A stretch of DNA of 22,789 nt, from positions 1 through 22,789 of the forward strand of contig JAICIG010000071.1 in assembly GCA_025924495.1 (NCBI GenBank). The letters are read 5' to 3'. The stretch's first letter is position 1. Each line of letters opens with the position of its first letter. The position numbers and the translations under genes are program-made. The notes under the pieces were generated by a model. The model had not been told where the DNA came from, made no database searches, and was given only the letters and a program-made list of their open reading frames with translations. Shown piece after piece: positions 15,672-22,789 of the stretch. The DNA comes from Pirellulales bacterium (GTDB lineage Bacteria; Planctomycetota; Planctomycetia; Pirellulales; JAICIG01).

Positions 15672-17102
15672 TTATGTTCCGCCGCCTGCTCCATTCGCCT
15701 TCGCCGGCTCCGCCGCAAGAGCGTCCAACTCCGTCTGAAACATCTTCAATAGCGCTTGCAAGAAGGCCACAACCATCGGGCCGACGACAATGCCAATCGG
15801 CCCCATCGCTTCTACTCCCCCCAACACGCTGAGCAGGGCCAGCAGCGGGTGCAGATTCGATTGCCCTTGCAACACGAACGGCTTGACGACATTGTCGGCC
15901 AACGAAACGAACACGATGCAATACGCGGCGAGCACAAGGGCGGCCGTCGTCCGCCCTTCGATGAACAGCCACAGACAGCAGGGGAGCCAGACGATGGTAC
16001 CGCCGACAAAAGGGATCAGGGCGAACAGCATGGTGAGCATCGTAAGCAAGGCGACGGAACCGAGGCCGGCAAAGAAATAGCCGACTCCCGCCAATAAGCC
16101 TTGCACCAAAGCGGAAAGCAGCATGGCCACGACCACAGCCCGGCTGACGGTCGAGAATTCTTGCAGCAGCTGTTCTTCATAGCGATCGTCAAGCGGGGAG
16201 AGTCGCATGAAAGTTTTGAGCATCGCCGGTCCGTCGGCCAGAAAGTAATAAAGCGAAATCACCAGCACCCCCAAGCCAACCAACAAGTCGGGCAGCACGC
16301 TACCCGCATAATGAGCCCCGCCGCGGGCCCAAGAATCGGCTAACGCCAACGCCTGCTGGCGCAATACTTCGAGCTGTTCTTCGCTCGGATTGGCCTGATG
16401 CTTCAGCCAGGCTTTCAAAGGGCTGCCTAAGAAATCGCTTTGCAGCGCGTCAAGCGCTGCGCGAGCAGCAGCAACGGCCGAGGCGTAATCGGGGCCGTCG
16501 GCAGGAGTTTGTTCAAGCTCATGGATCCTGTCATGCAATTCCCGCGCGTGTTCGCGAACCTGATCGCCCTGGCGATTGCTGACCCAACTGGCGGGCCCCG
16601 CCTGGCTGTCGGGCACGGCTGCGGCAACGTCGCCTTCTAGCTGGTGAACCTGTTGGTCGAGCTCGCGTCGGCTTTCGTCAGTGATCTTGAGCTCTTCATC
16701 GCGCGGAGCATTCAGCAATTTGGCGATTCGATCGAGTCGTTTCTGCACGTCCTCCGACGGCAACTCGAGGCCGACTTTTTCCCGGAGCGTCGAAATCTTT
16801 CGTTTGACAGCCTGAGTATTCCAATCGGCGGCGATCGATTTCGCTTCCAGCCCGGCCTGCACCAGCACTAAGGACATAGGCAATAGGACAATCAGCAAAA
16901 TGGCAAACGTCGTCAGACCGGCCGCCAGCCGGTCGCGTCCGCGGCAAACGCCGACGAACCAGCGGTGCACGGGCCGAAACATGACTACCAGCAGCACCGC
17001 CAGGAACAACGGCAGGAGAAAGCTGGACATGACGCGAAAGAACAACGCGGCGATTCCCAGCAAGATCGCCAGCAGCGTAATGAACGACGCCATGCGCGTC
17101 AT
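15672..17102 (-). CDS. AI-2E family (PerM-like) membrane transporter with long soluble loop
   Basis: A 476-residue membrane protein. Three hydrophobic segments lie in the first 80 residues and about five in the last 210, including the family's conserved block with ALIPFVGGTIVWLP and the VVKPFVLQGQSNLHPLLALL motif. The family is named for autoinducer-2 export, but most members have other or unknown transport roles. Between the two membrane parts is a soluble, charged, coiled-coil-prone stretch of about 170 residues, well above the usual size (family members are commonly about 350 residues). The ATG at 17102 has GGAG seven bases upstream; an ATG at 17186 is possible, and the open frame runs to 17468. 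It diverges from the flippase-like gene and converges on the VWA gene. Confidence 0.9.
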   Translation of the reverse strand: MTRMASFITLLAILLGIAALFFRVMSSFLLPLFLAVLLVVMFRPVHRWFVGVCRGRDRLAAGLTTFAILLIVLLPMSLVLVQAGLEAKSIAADWNTQAVKRKISTLREKVGLELPSEDVQKRLDRIAKLLNAPRDEELKITDESRRELDQQVHQLEGDVAAAVPDSQAGPASWVSNRQGDQVREHARELHDRIHELEQTPADGPDYASAVAAARAALDALQSDFLGSPLKAWLKHQANPSEEQLEVLRQQALALADSWARGGAHYAGSVLPDLLVGLGVLVISLYYFLADGPAMLKTFMRLSPLDDRYEEQLLQEFSTVSRAVVVAMLLSALVQGLLAGVGYFFAGLGSVALLTMLTMLFALIPFVGGTIVWLPCCLWLFIEGRTTAALVLAAYCIVFVSLADNVVKPFVLQGQSNLHPLLALLSVLGGVEAMGPIGIVVGPMVVAFLQALLKMFQTELDALAAEPAKANGAGGGT

Positions 17103-17109
17103 AAACCGA

Positions 17110-17113
17110 CTCC
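17110..17113 (-). promoter_or_regulatory. Shine-Dalgarno favouring the AI-2E gene start at 17102
   Basis: GGAG seven bases before the ATG at 17102. The alternative ATG at 17186 has only a purine-rich AGAAAG at an unfavourable distance. Confidence 0.5.
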
Positions 17114-17203
17114 ATTGACCAGCCTGAATGAAATGGATTGCGCAGGGCGCGAGCAACCTTTTTTTCGATCGCCACAAGTCAAGCATTGTAGACGACTTTC
17201 TGT

Positions 17204-17216
17204 CTCGTGGCACGAG
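17204..17216. promoter_or_regulatory. Palindrome in the divergent AI-2E/flippase spacer
   Basis: CTCGTG-G-CACGAG is a perfect 6+6 dyad around one central base, in the 184-base gap between two divergent membrane-protein genes. Position and symmetry suggest an operator; the regulator is unknown. Confidence 0.35.
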
Positions 17217-17219
17217 CGG

Positions 17220-17247
17220 TTGTGCGACTGCGACTCGACCGGCACAA
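17220..17247. promoter_or_regulatory. Spaced dyad in the divergent AI-2E/flippase spacer
   Basis: TTGTGC-N16-GCACAA, perfect arms, begins three bases after the preceding palindrome. The arm spacing of about two helical turns fits a dimeric regulator, but chance is not excluded. Confidence 0.3.
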
Positions 17248-17286
17248 TGACAACCGGTGTTTCGCTTTCTTTCGATGAATCTTGGC

Positions 17287-18276
17287 ATGACTGAATCGAA
17301 CGGCTCCAAGCCCGGACGCAAGAAGCTGATCGCCGCCGCCAAATTGGCGCTCGTTGCGGCGGTGATCTGGTTTCTGCATCGCACGGCGACGTCGGCCTGG
17401 GAAGACTTGCGCGCACGGCACTGGAGCCCGGCGGACTTGCAACCTGCCTGGCTGCTTGCAGCGGCCATGTTTTATGCGGTCGGCCAGATTTTGCCGGGCT
17501 GGTTCTGGCAGGAAACGCTGGCCGAACTAGGCCCGAAGCCTCGTTGGGCCCCGACGTTGCGCGCCTACCTGATCGGCCATCTGGGCAAATACGTGCCGGG
17601 CAAGGCGACCGTGATCCTGATCCGCGCCGGGCTGTTGCGCGGCAGCGGAACCAGCGCCACCGCGGCAACAATCGGCGTGTTTTATGAAACGCTCTCTACC
17701 TTGGCCGTCGGGGCCTGCCTGGCGGCGTTGATCTTGGCGGTGCGATTTTCTCAGCATAGTTGGCTGATCTTGATTTCGTTCGGCATGGCCAGCATTGTGG
17801 GCGTCCCCACGTTGCCCCCGATATTTCGACGGATGGTGCAATTCACGCGAGTAGGACGCCTGAATCCTGCCGTGGCCGACCAGGCGACGCGTTTGGACTA
17901 TCGCCTGCTTGGTCTCGCCTGGCTGATGCTGCCGGGCTCTTGGTTAATGCAAGGCTTGAGCTTGTGGGCCACGCTGCGAGCGGGCGACTACGCCAGCGAC
18001 CTTGGCACAATCGATCAAGTCGCCATCTGCATCGCGACCGTTGCCATTGCTACGGTGGCTGGCTTTTTGTCGTTCATTCCCGGCGGCCTTGTCGTGCGAG
18101 AAGGAGTGTTGCTCGAACTGCTGATGCCCTGGTTTGGCCAGGATGCCGCGCTCGTTTCGGCTGTCCTCTCGCGACTCGTCTGCCTGGTGGCCGAGCTGGC
18201 GATTTCGAGTATCCTGTATCCTATGAGGCCGGCACGACCTGCAGCTCCTGCGAGCGAGGACGCTCACGGCCCTTAG
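17287..18276 (+). CDS. Flippase-like polytopic membrane protein (lysylphosphatidylglycerol synthase TM family)
   Basis: A 329-residue protein with about eight hydrophobic segments. The family landmarks are YLIGHLGKYVPGKA (about 97-110) and SFIPGGLVVREGVLLELL near residue 262-280. This UPF0104/LPG_synthase_TM fold also forms the flippase part of MprF and the archaeal AglD-type proteins, and is often found beside glycosyltransferases. Here it is the first gene of a three-gene set with a GT2 enzyme and a GT-C-like membrane protein, so a role in moving or handling a lipid-linked sugar is likely but inferred. Starts at 17257 (GTG), 17275 (ATG) and 17287 (ATG) are in frame; none has a clear ribosome-binding site, and 17287 is a tentative choice. 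Confidence 0.88.
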   Translation: MTESNGSKPGRKKLIAAAKLALVAAVIWFLHRTATSAWEDLRARHWSPADLQPAWLLAAAMFYAVGQILPGWFWQETLAELGPKPRWAPTLRAYLIGHLGKYVPGKATVILIRAGLLRGSGTSATAATIGVFYETLSTLAVGACLAALILAVRFSQHSWLILISFGMASIVGVPTLPPIFRRMVQFTRVGRLNPAVADQATRLDYRLLGLAWLMLPGSWLMQGLSLWATLRAGDYASDLGTIDQVAICIATVAIATVAGFLSFIPGGLVVREGVLLELLMPWFGQDAALVSAVLSRLVCLVAELAISSILYPMRPARPAAPASEDAHGP

Positions 18277-18344
18277 TCTACGACGCGTTCGTCCCTAGTT
18301 CGCGCCCGCCCGTACTGTTTGTCGACCCCGCGCCAAAGGCTCTC

Positions 18345-19343
18345 ATGCTTTCTACGGTAGTTCCTGTCTACAACGAGGCGGAGAGCCTGGAAGCCCTGTA
18401 TCGCGAGCTCGACGAGGTCGCCCGAGCCGAAGGTTACCAGCTCGATTTGATCTTCGTGGATGACGGCTCGAGGGACGGTTCCTGGAACATTATCGCTCGC
18501 CTGGCGGAGACGGACCCGCGCGTGCGCGGCTTTCGCTTCCGTCGCAATTTCGGCAAGGCCGCAGCGCTAAGCGCCGGATTCAATGCCGCGCGCGGCGAGC
18601 TGGTGATGACGCTCGATGCGGACCTGCAAGACGATCCGCATGAAATTCCGCGCTTTCTGGCCGTGATGGGGCAAAAACTTGACGTGGTCAGCGGCTGGAA
18701 GCAAGTCCGTCACGACCCGTGGCACAAGGTCTGGCCCTCGCGCGTTTTCAACTGGATGGTGAGCCAACTGACCGGCGTGCGTCTACACGATCACAATTGC
18801 GGCATGAAGTGCTACCGCCGCGAAATCTTTCGCGAGGTGCGACTGTATGGTGAGTTGCACCGGTTCGTGCCGGTGCTGGCACACGCGCGCGGCTTCCGGG
18901 TTGGCGAGATCGCGATTAAACATCGCCCGCGGAAATTCGGCCATTCAAAATACGGCGTGCGCCGCTTCATCAAGGGATTTCTCGATCTGTTGACCGTCAA
19001 ATTCCTGACCGGCTTCGGCCAGCGACCGCAACATGCGCTCGGGGCTTTCGGCCTCGGCTTTTTCGTGCTGGGCATGGCGGGGCTGCTTTATTTGACCGTC
19101 TACTGGATCGTAGGACAGTTGCAGCCTCAGCTCGATCTGATGCCGCTGCATCAGCGGCCGGCCTTGATCTATTCGGTCGGGGCGCTGCTGCTGGGAGGCC
19201 AGTTGATGTCGATCGGTTTTCTGGCCGAGCTGATCATCGCCTACCAGGGCCGCGACAGCGACACTTATTCCATCGCCGAAGAAACGCCGTCTCACGAACT
19301 CCGCCAACACGCGGGCCAGGAAGAGCATGAGCATTCCGCCTGA
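18345..19343 (+). CDS. Family 2 glycosyltransferase, polyprenyl-phosphate sugar transferase type
   Basis: A 332-residue protein. The GT2 domain covers about 1-230: TVVPVYNEAESLE at the start, VDDGSRDGS (about 38-46), RRNFGKAAALSAGFNAARGE and the metal-binding DADLQDDP. Two C-terminal membrane spans lie at about 235-262 and 275-300. This is the DPM1/GtrB-like architecture, which transfers a sugar from a nucleotide donor to a polyprenyl phosphate on the cytoplasmic face of the membrane. AAAGG five bases before the ATG at 18345 sets the start; the open frame reaching back to 17760 runs through the flippase gene in another frame. It overlaps the next gene by 17 bases. Confidence 0.93.
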   Translation: MLSTVVPVYNEAESLEALYRELDEVARAEGYQLDLIFVDDGSRDGSWNIIARLAETDPRVRGFRFRRNFGKAAALSAGFNAARGELVMTLDADLQDDPHEIPRFLAVMGQKLDVVSGWKQVRHDPWHKVWPSRVFNWMVSQLTGVRLHDHNCGMKCYRREIFREVRLYGELHRFVPVLAHARGFRVGEIAIKHRPRKFGHSKYGVRRFIKGFLDLLTVKFLTGFGQRPQHALGAFGLGFFVLGMAGLLYLTVYWIVGQLQPQLDLMPLHQRPALIYSVGALLLGGQLMSIGFLAELIIAYQGRDSDTYSIAEETPSHELRQHAGQEEHEHSA

Positions 19344-20796
19344 CGATCCCCGCCGCGCTTTGCGCCGCGGCGTCTATTGGATCATGATCGCCATCAGCAT
19401 TGGCGGCATCGCGGGGCGCGTATTGGCGGTGAACGCGGTCGACACGATCCGGCTCGAGAAATACCTCAAGGATCAGGGACGCAAAGATTGGGAGAAACAA
19501 CGTCCGTTCTTGAGCGGTAACGACCGCAGCCGCTGGTGCACCGTGCGAGCGCTGGTCGAACACGGCACCTACGCCATCGATGAGATCGTGAACCAGCCCA
19601 ACTGGGACACGATCGATATGGTCAAACACGACGATTTCGGCAATGCGGCGCCAGAACCTGAGGCAGGTCATCTCTACTCGAGTAAGCCGCCGCTGTTGGC
19701 CACATTAATGGCCGGCGAATACTGGCTGATTTACAAAGCCACCGGCGCGACGCTGGGCGAGCACCCGTTCGCCATCGGGCGGGCCATCATTCTGACGTTC
19801 AACGTCGTGCCGTTGTTGATCTATTTCGTCGTGCTCTCGAGACTCATCGAGCGTTTCGGACTGACCGATTGGGGCCGGCTGTTTGTGTTTGGTTGCGCGA
19901 CGTTCGCCACCTTTTTGAGCACGTTTGCAGTTTCGATCAACAACCACTTGATTGCCGCCGTCAGTGCGGGAATCGCGCTTCATGCGGCGCTCGTGATCTG
20001 GTATGGGGGCGAGACCAAGCTGCGTTGGTACGCGCTCGCCGGGTTCTTCGCTGCTTTTACGGCCGCCAACGAATTGCCCGCCTTGGCATTTTTTGCCGCC
20101 GTAACCATCGGCCTGCTGTGGAAATCGCCTCGGGGGACGCTTCTGGCTTATCTGCCGGCGGCGCTGCTTGTCGGCGCCGCGTCGACCGGCACAAACTATC
20201 TCGCGCATCACTCGTTTATTCCGGCCTATGCTCACCGCGATCCCGATAAGCCGGGCGGCAACTGGTATGACTACAAGTTCGTGCGCAACGGCAAAGTGCG
20301 CGACAGCTACTGGTCGAAGCTCGACACGCGCAGTCCGATCGACCAGGGCGAGCCAGACCGCGCCACTTACGTCTTCCATGTGCTGATCGGCCACCATGGC
20401 ATTTTCTCTCTCACGCCAGTGTGGCTGCTCTCGCTGGCAGGATTGCTGATGCTTTGCTTCCGTCGCGAGCCCGATTGGCGCGCGCTGGGCCTGCTGATCG
20501 GCGCGGTGTCGGCGGTGTGTATTGTGTTTTACCTCATGCGCCCGCTCGAAGACCGCAATTACGGCGGCATGAATAGCGGCTTTCGCTGGGTCTTCTGGTT
20601 TGCGCCGCTGTGGTTGGTCGTCATGCTCCCCGCGGCTGACGCCGCCTCCACTCGCCCCTGGATGCGCGGCTTGGCCTACGTGCTGTTAGCGATGTCGGTC
20701 CTCTCAGTCGCCTATCCAACCTGGAATCCGTGGGTGCATCCCTGGATCCTGGATTTTCTTCTCAGCCTCGAAGCCGTGCAGCTCGGCATGCGCTGA
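19327..20796 (+). CDS. Polytopic membrane protein, GT-C glycosyltransferase-like
   Basis: A 489-residue protein with about ten hydrophobic segments. After the first span, a soluble loop (about 35-120) contains RSRWCTVRALVEHGTYAID and HLYSSKPPLLATLMAGEYW, the pattern seen in the first loop of PMT/ArnT-type transferases. A further loop follows at about 290-350. These GT-C enzymes use lipid-linked sugars as donors on the outer face of the membrane. The gene overlaps the GT2 gene by 17 bases, with an AGGA-type ribosome site inside it, so they are probably co-translated. A catalytic Asp pair cannot be fixed from this view, and the acceptor is unknown. Family placement is by topology and motif pattern, so moderate. 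Confidence 0.82.
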   Translation: MSIPPDDPRRALRRGVYWIMIAISIGGIAGRVLAVNAVDTIRLEKYLKDQGRKDWEKQRPFLSGNDRSRWCTVRALVEHGTYAIDEIVNQPNWDTIDMVKHDDFGNAAPEPEAGHLYSSKPPLLATLMAGEYWLIYKATGATLGEHPFAIGRAIILTFNVVPLLIYFVVLSRLIERFGLTDWGRLFVFGCATFATFLSTFAVSINNHLIAAVSAGIALHAALVIWYGGETKLRWYALAGFFAAFTAANELPALAFFAAVTIGLLWKSPRGTLLAYLPAALLVGAASTGTNYLAHHSFIPAYAHRDPDKPGGNWYDYKFVRNGKVRDSYWSKLDTRSPIDQGEPDRATYVFHVLIGHHGIFSLTPVWLLSLAGLLMLCFRREPDWRALGLLIGAVSAVCIVFYLMRPLEDRNYGGMNSGFRWVFWFAPLWLVVMLPAADAASTRPWMRGLAYVLLAMSVLSVAYPTWNPWVHPWILDFLLSLEAVQLGMR

Positions 20797-20831
20797 CGAT
20801 TCACGTTTGCGAGCGTTGTCTTGGGCTGTAG

Positions 20832-20853
20832 GGAACGCCCTCGGTGGCGTTCC
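20832..20853. repeat. REP-like palindrome, copy 1
   Basis: GGAACGCC-CTCGGT-GGCGTTCC: perfect 8-bp stem, 6-base loop. It lies 36 bases after the GT-C-like gene. It matches copy 2 when that is reverse-complemented, with one difference, in the loop. Confidence 0.8.
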
Positions 20854-20888
20854 AACGAACTAAGATCGATCATCCAACGCTGCTCCGC

Positions 20889-20910
20889 GGAACGCCGCCG
20901 AGGGCGTTCC
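20889..20910. repeat. REP-like palindrome, copy 2 (inverted)
   Basis: GGAACGCC-GCCGAG-GGCGTTCC: the same 8-bp stem with the loop in opposite orientation to copy 1, 35 bases away. Flanks also match in part: CTGTAGG before copy 1, and CCACAG after copy 2. The pair resembles a BIME. It sits between convergent genes, so it may also help end transcription. Confidence 0.8.
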
Positions 20911-20943
20911 ACAGATGGCCGAAAAAAATTCGCGTAAGACGTC

Positions 20944-21681
20944 TCAATGAGGCGGAAGATGCAAGGGCTGCCAATCTTCCGAGAGTGGCGCCGTCACCGT
21001 AATCGATTCCTTCGTCGTCGGATCGCGGAACGATAGGCTGCGGCCGTGCAAGGCGATTGCGCGCAAGCGTTCGTCCACGTGCTGAACGCCAAAATTCGTC
21101 TGGCCGCCGTAAAACGCATCTCCCAACACGGGAAATCCTCGCGAGGCGGCTTGAATGCGAATCTGGTGCGTCCGGCCGGTTTCTAGTTCGATTTCTAGCC
21201 AGGAGCCCCAGGGGGTCATGCCTAGGGTGCGATAGTGCAGAATGGCGATGCGCCCCTCCGGATGCTCGGATGGCACGATCTCGGCCCGCGGGTGACCATA
21301 CACCTTTCTTACATGGTCAGTCCAAGTTCCTGCGGCTGGATGGACCGCGCCCTCGACGCACGCCCAATAGATTTTCTTCACCTCGCGGCGCTCGAACTGC
21401 TGCGAAATCTTGTGAGCCGCGCGGCGCTTTGTGGCGAACACCATCGCGCCGGAGACGGGTCGATCGAGTCGATGAGGCACCGCCAGATAGATTGATTCGT
21501 GCTCGGGCCGCTGCCTTGCCAGGGCCGCTTTGATGCGCACTTCGAGGCTATCGATGCCGGGCGGCGCCTGAGTGGCCAGGCCGGCAGGCTTCAGCACGAC
21601 CAGGCAGGGGCCCGATTCATAAAGCACTTGAACGGCAGCGTCGGGCATCGATTGCAGCTTCGATTCGAGCGGTAGTCTCAC
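20944..21681 (-). CDS. RluA-family pseudouridine synthase
   Basis: A 245-residue enzyme of the RluA/RluC/RluD/TruC family, which converts uridine to pseudouridine in rRNA or tRNA. The catalytic block is HRLDRPVSG (70-78), with Asp73 as nucleophile; most members have HRLDxxTSG, so Thr is replaced by Val. The other landmark is ETGRTHQIRIQ (about 168-178). There is no N-terminal S4 domain, which fits RluA- or TruC-like members; the RNA target cannot be told. The start is a GTG at 21681 overlapping the upstream stop in a GTGA arrangement; an in-frame ATG at 21648 is the alternative. The gene follows the peroxiredoxin-like gene on the minus strand and converges on the glycosylation cluster across the REP-like pair. 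Confidence 0.93.
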   Translation of the reverse strand: MRLPLESKLQSMPDAAVQVLYESGPCLVVLKPAGLATQAPPGIDSLEVRIKAALARQRPEHESIYLAVPHRLDRPVSGAMVFATKRRAAHKISQQFERREVKKIYWACVEGAVHPAAGTWTDHVRKVYGHPRAEIVPSEHPEGRIAILHYRTLGMTPWGSWLEIELETGRTHQIRIQAASRGFPVLGDAFYGGQTNFGVQHVDERLRAIALHGRSLSFRDPTTKESITVTAPLSEDWQPLHLPPH

Positions 21682-22789
21682 TTGCCGTTCTGCAACAACC
21701 GCTTCGCTTCGCCGAGCAAGAACCTGGCGTCGCTAAACGGATCGAAGCTGATGTCCTGCCAACGAACCAGGCCGTCGGCATCGATGAGAAACGTGCCGTG
21801 CAGCGGCATATTCTCGAAATCGTCGAAGCAGCGATACTGTTTGAAAACCGACAATTCCGGGTTCGACAACAGCGGAATCGGCAACGGCGTTTCGCCGTTT
21901 TGCTCCCGTTTCGCCAATCCTTGCTTTAATAGTTCGGTCGACTCCGAGCTGATGCCAATGATGGAAATGCCCGCGTCGGCGTATTCTTTATACATCGGAG
22001 CAAACGCCTGCAATTGTTCGACGCAATGCAGGCAACCGAAGCCGAGGTAGAAAATCACGACCACCGGCTTGCCGTGGAATTCACCGAGCGACATCGGTTT
22101 GCCGCTCGCGTCGGTCAGCGTCCACTCGGGCGCGGGCAAAGGAGACCAGCGGAAGGGGCCGAGCGTGTCGAGTGGCGGCCGTTCTCCCACATCGTCGGCC
22201 GGTTTGAGCGGTTGCCGCCACTCGGCCGACAATCCGAGCTGCGGCGCCAGTGCCGTCAAGCGTTGAAAAATCGGGGCCGCCATGTCGATGGAGCCAGATA
22301 TCGCCTGGAGCTTCTTAAAGGCTTCGGTCGCTTCGGCTGTTTTGCCGACTTGGTGCAGCACCTCGACGTAATTGGCCAGCGGATAGACGCGATTAGCGCC
22401 TTGATCGACCGCCTCGCGCGCCGTCTGCTCGGCTTTGGCCTTGTCGCCGGCCTGCAGGTAGATGCGAGACAAGGCTTCTTTCCCCATGCCGCCCGCCTTT
22501 TCAAAATGTTGTAAGGCGACGGCGAAATCGCTGCCGGCCAAAGCCCAGCGTCCCTGCAGCTCGTTCAAAGCCGACTCGATGTTCTCAATCTTTCCCTGGT
22601 GTCGACCCGTCGCATCGGACTTGGCTTTCGCCACCTGATCGTCGGGCTTTTTCTCCTCGCGCGCCTTCGCTTCCGCCTTCTCGCCGGCAGCCTGTTGTTC
22701 TGCTTTCTCCTTGTTCAGCATCTCGGTCAAGACGCCGATCTGCGCTCGGCCATGTTCCAAATCGCCTTTGGCCAGGTAGGCGGCGCCCA
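21678..22789 (-). CDS. TPR-containing protein with C-terminal peroxiredoxin/TlpA-like domain (partial, open at right edge)
   Basis: 370 codons are seen; the frame has no start before the window edge, so the N-terminus is missing. The first part is helical and TPR-like: AAYLAKGDLEHGRAQ at the edge, a Lys/Glu/Ala-rich charged segment, then ALSRIYLQAGDKAKAEQTAREA and EVLHQVGKTAEATEAF. The last 160 residues are a thioredoxin-fold domain of the AhpC/TSA-TlpA group: LTDASGKPMSLGEFHGKPVV, the redox motif GCLHCVEQ, IIGISSES, and HGTFLIDADGLVRWQDI. It likely acts as an exported or membrane-associated thiol peroxidase/oxidoreductase tied to a protein-binding TPR region, though location is not visible. 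Its stop overlaps the pseudouridine synthase start (GTGA). Confidence 0.88.
   Translation of the reverse strand, partial: GAAYLAKGDLEHGRAQIGVLTEMLNKEKAEQQAAGEKAEAKAREEKKPDDQVAKAKSDATGRHQGKIENIESALNELQGRWALAGSDFAVALQHFEKAGGMGKEALSRIYLQAGDKAKAEQTAREAVDQGANRVYPLANYVEVLHQVGKTAEATEAFKKLQAISGSIDMAAPIFQRLTALAPQLGLSAEWRQPLKPADDVGERPPLDTLGPFRWSPLPAPEWTLTDASGKPMSLGEFHGKPVVVIFYLGFGCLHCVEQLQAFAPMYKEYADAGISIIGISSESTELLKQGLAKREQNGETPLPIPLLSNPELSVFKQYRCFDDFENMPLHGTFLIDADGLVRWQDISFDPFSDARFLLGEAKRLLQNGK

Noticed and set aside
17760..18344. N-terminal extension of the GT2 frame
   Set aside because: It runs through the flippase gene in a different frame, and a good ribosome site with ATG at 18345 starts the conserved GT2 domain.
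20832..20910. REP-like pair as a standard intrinsic terminator
   Set aside because: Neither hairpin is followed by a T-tract on the plus strand, and the T-run on the minus strand comes before the hairpins. A repeat call is better supported.

Overview
The window looks like a piece of a planctomycete chromosome, most likely from the Pirellulales or a near relative. The strongest sign is the gene at 7032-8096. It has a prepilin-type N-terminus followed by a DUF1559 body with a C-terminal HPDG...FCDGHV signature, a family hugely expanded in Planctomycetes. A GC-rich composition, MoxR/DUF58 genes beside a large membrane protein, an ECF sigma factor coupled to a von Willebrand (YfbK-like) protein, and many lineage-type secreted proteins fit the same picture. 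No rRNA, tRNA, phage, transposase or CRISPR array was recognised.

Layout. (1) 1-3542, minus strand: an operon of MoxR AAA+ ATPase, DUF58 protein and a multi-pass membrane protein whose Gln/Gly tandem-repeat tail runs off the left edge. (2) 3964-4305, minus: a small glycine-rich RRM RNA-binding protein, with a hairpin downstream and a roughly 490-base gene-free region upstream. (3) 4796-6727, minus: two exported enzymes, a CE1/Fes-like esterase followed by an SMP-30/gluconolactonase-like protein. (4) 7032-9965, plus: the DUF1559 protein behind a good promoter with an overlapping dyad, a Nudix hydrolase, and a response-regulator/HATPase fusion. (5) 9989-11661: a secreted protein of unknown function (minus), a small unknown protein (plus) and a two-CXXC zinc-ribbon protein (plus). 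(6) 11707-12705, minus: MsrP, the Tat-exported molybdopterin subunit of the methionine sulfoxide reductase system. (7) 12802-15593, plus: an ECF sigma factor overlapping a gene that joins an anti-sigma-like N-terminus, one membrane span and a VWA/YfbK domain. (8) 15672-17102, minus: an AI-2E family transporter with an enlarged soluble loop. (9) 17287-20796, plus: flippase-like membrane protein, GT2 glycosyltransferase and a polytopic GT-C-like protein, tightly packed. (10) 20832-20910: two REP-like palindromes in inverted orientation between convergent genes. (11) 20944-22789, minus: TPR/peroxiredoxin-like protein (open at the right edge) overlapping an RluA-type pseudouridine synthase.

How the parts may work together. 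Units 7 and 9 are the clearest functional modules. The first looks like an envelope stress or signalling switch, with sigma factor and membrane-bound partner translationally coupled. The second looks like a lipid-linked sugar pathway that decorates an envelope component: GT2 charges polyprenyl phosphate, a flippase-like protein may turn it over, and a GT-C-like protein may transfer the sugar. These roles are inferred from family and gene order. No clearly new defence or mobile system is visible. The most unusual items are the sigma/anti-sigma-VWA pair, the three-gene glycosylation cluster, the paired REP-like element and the dyad over the DUF1559 promoter.
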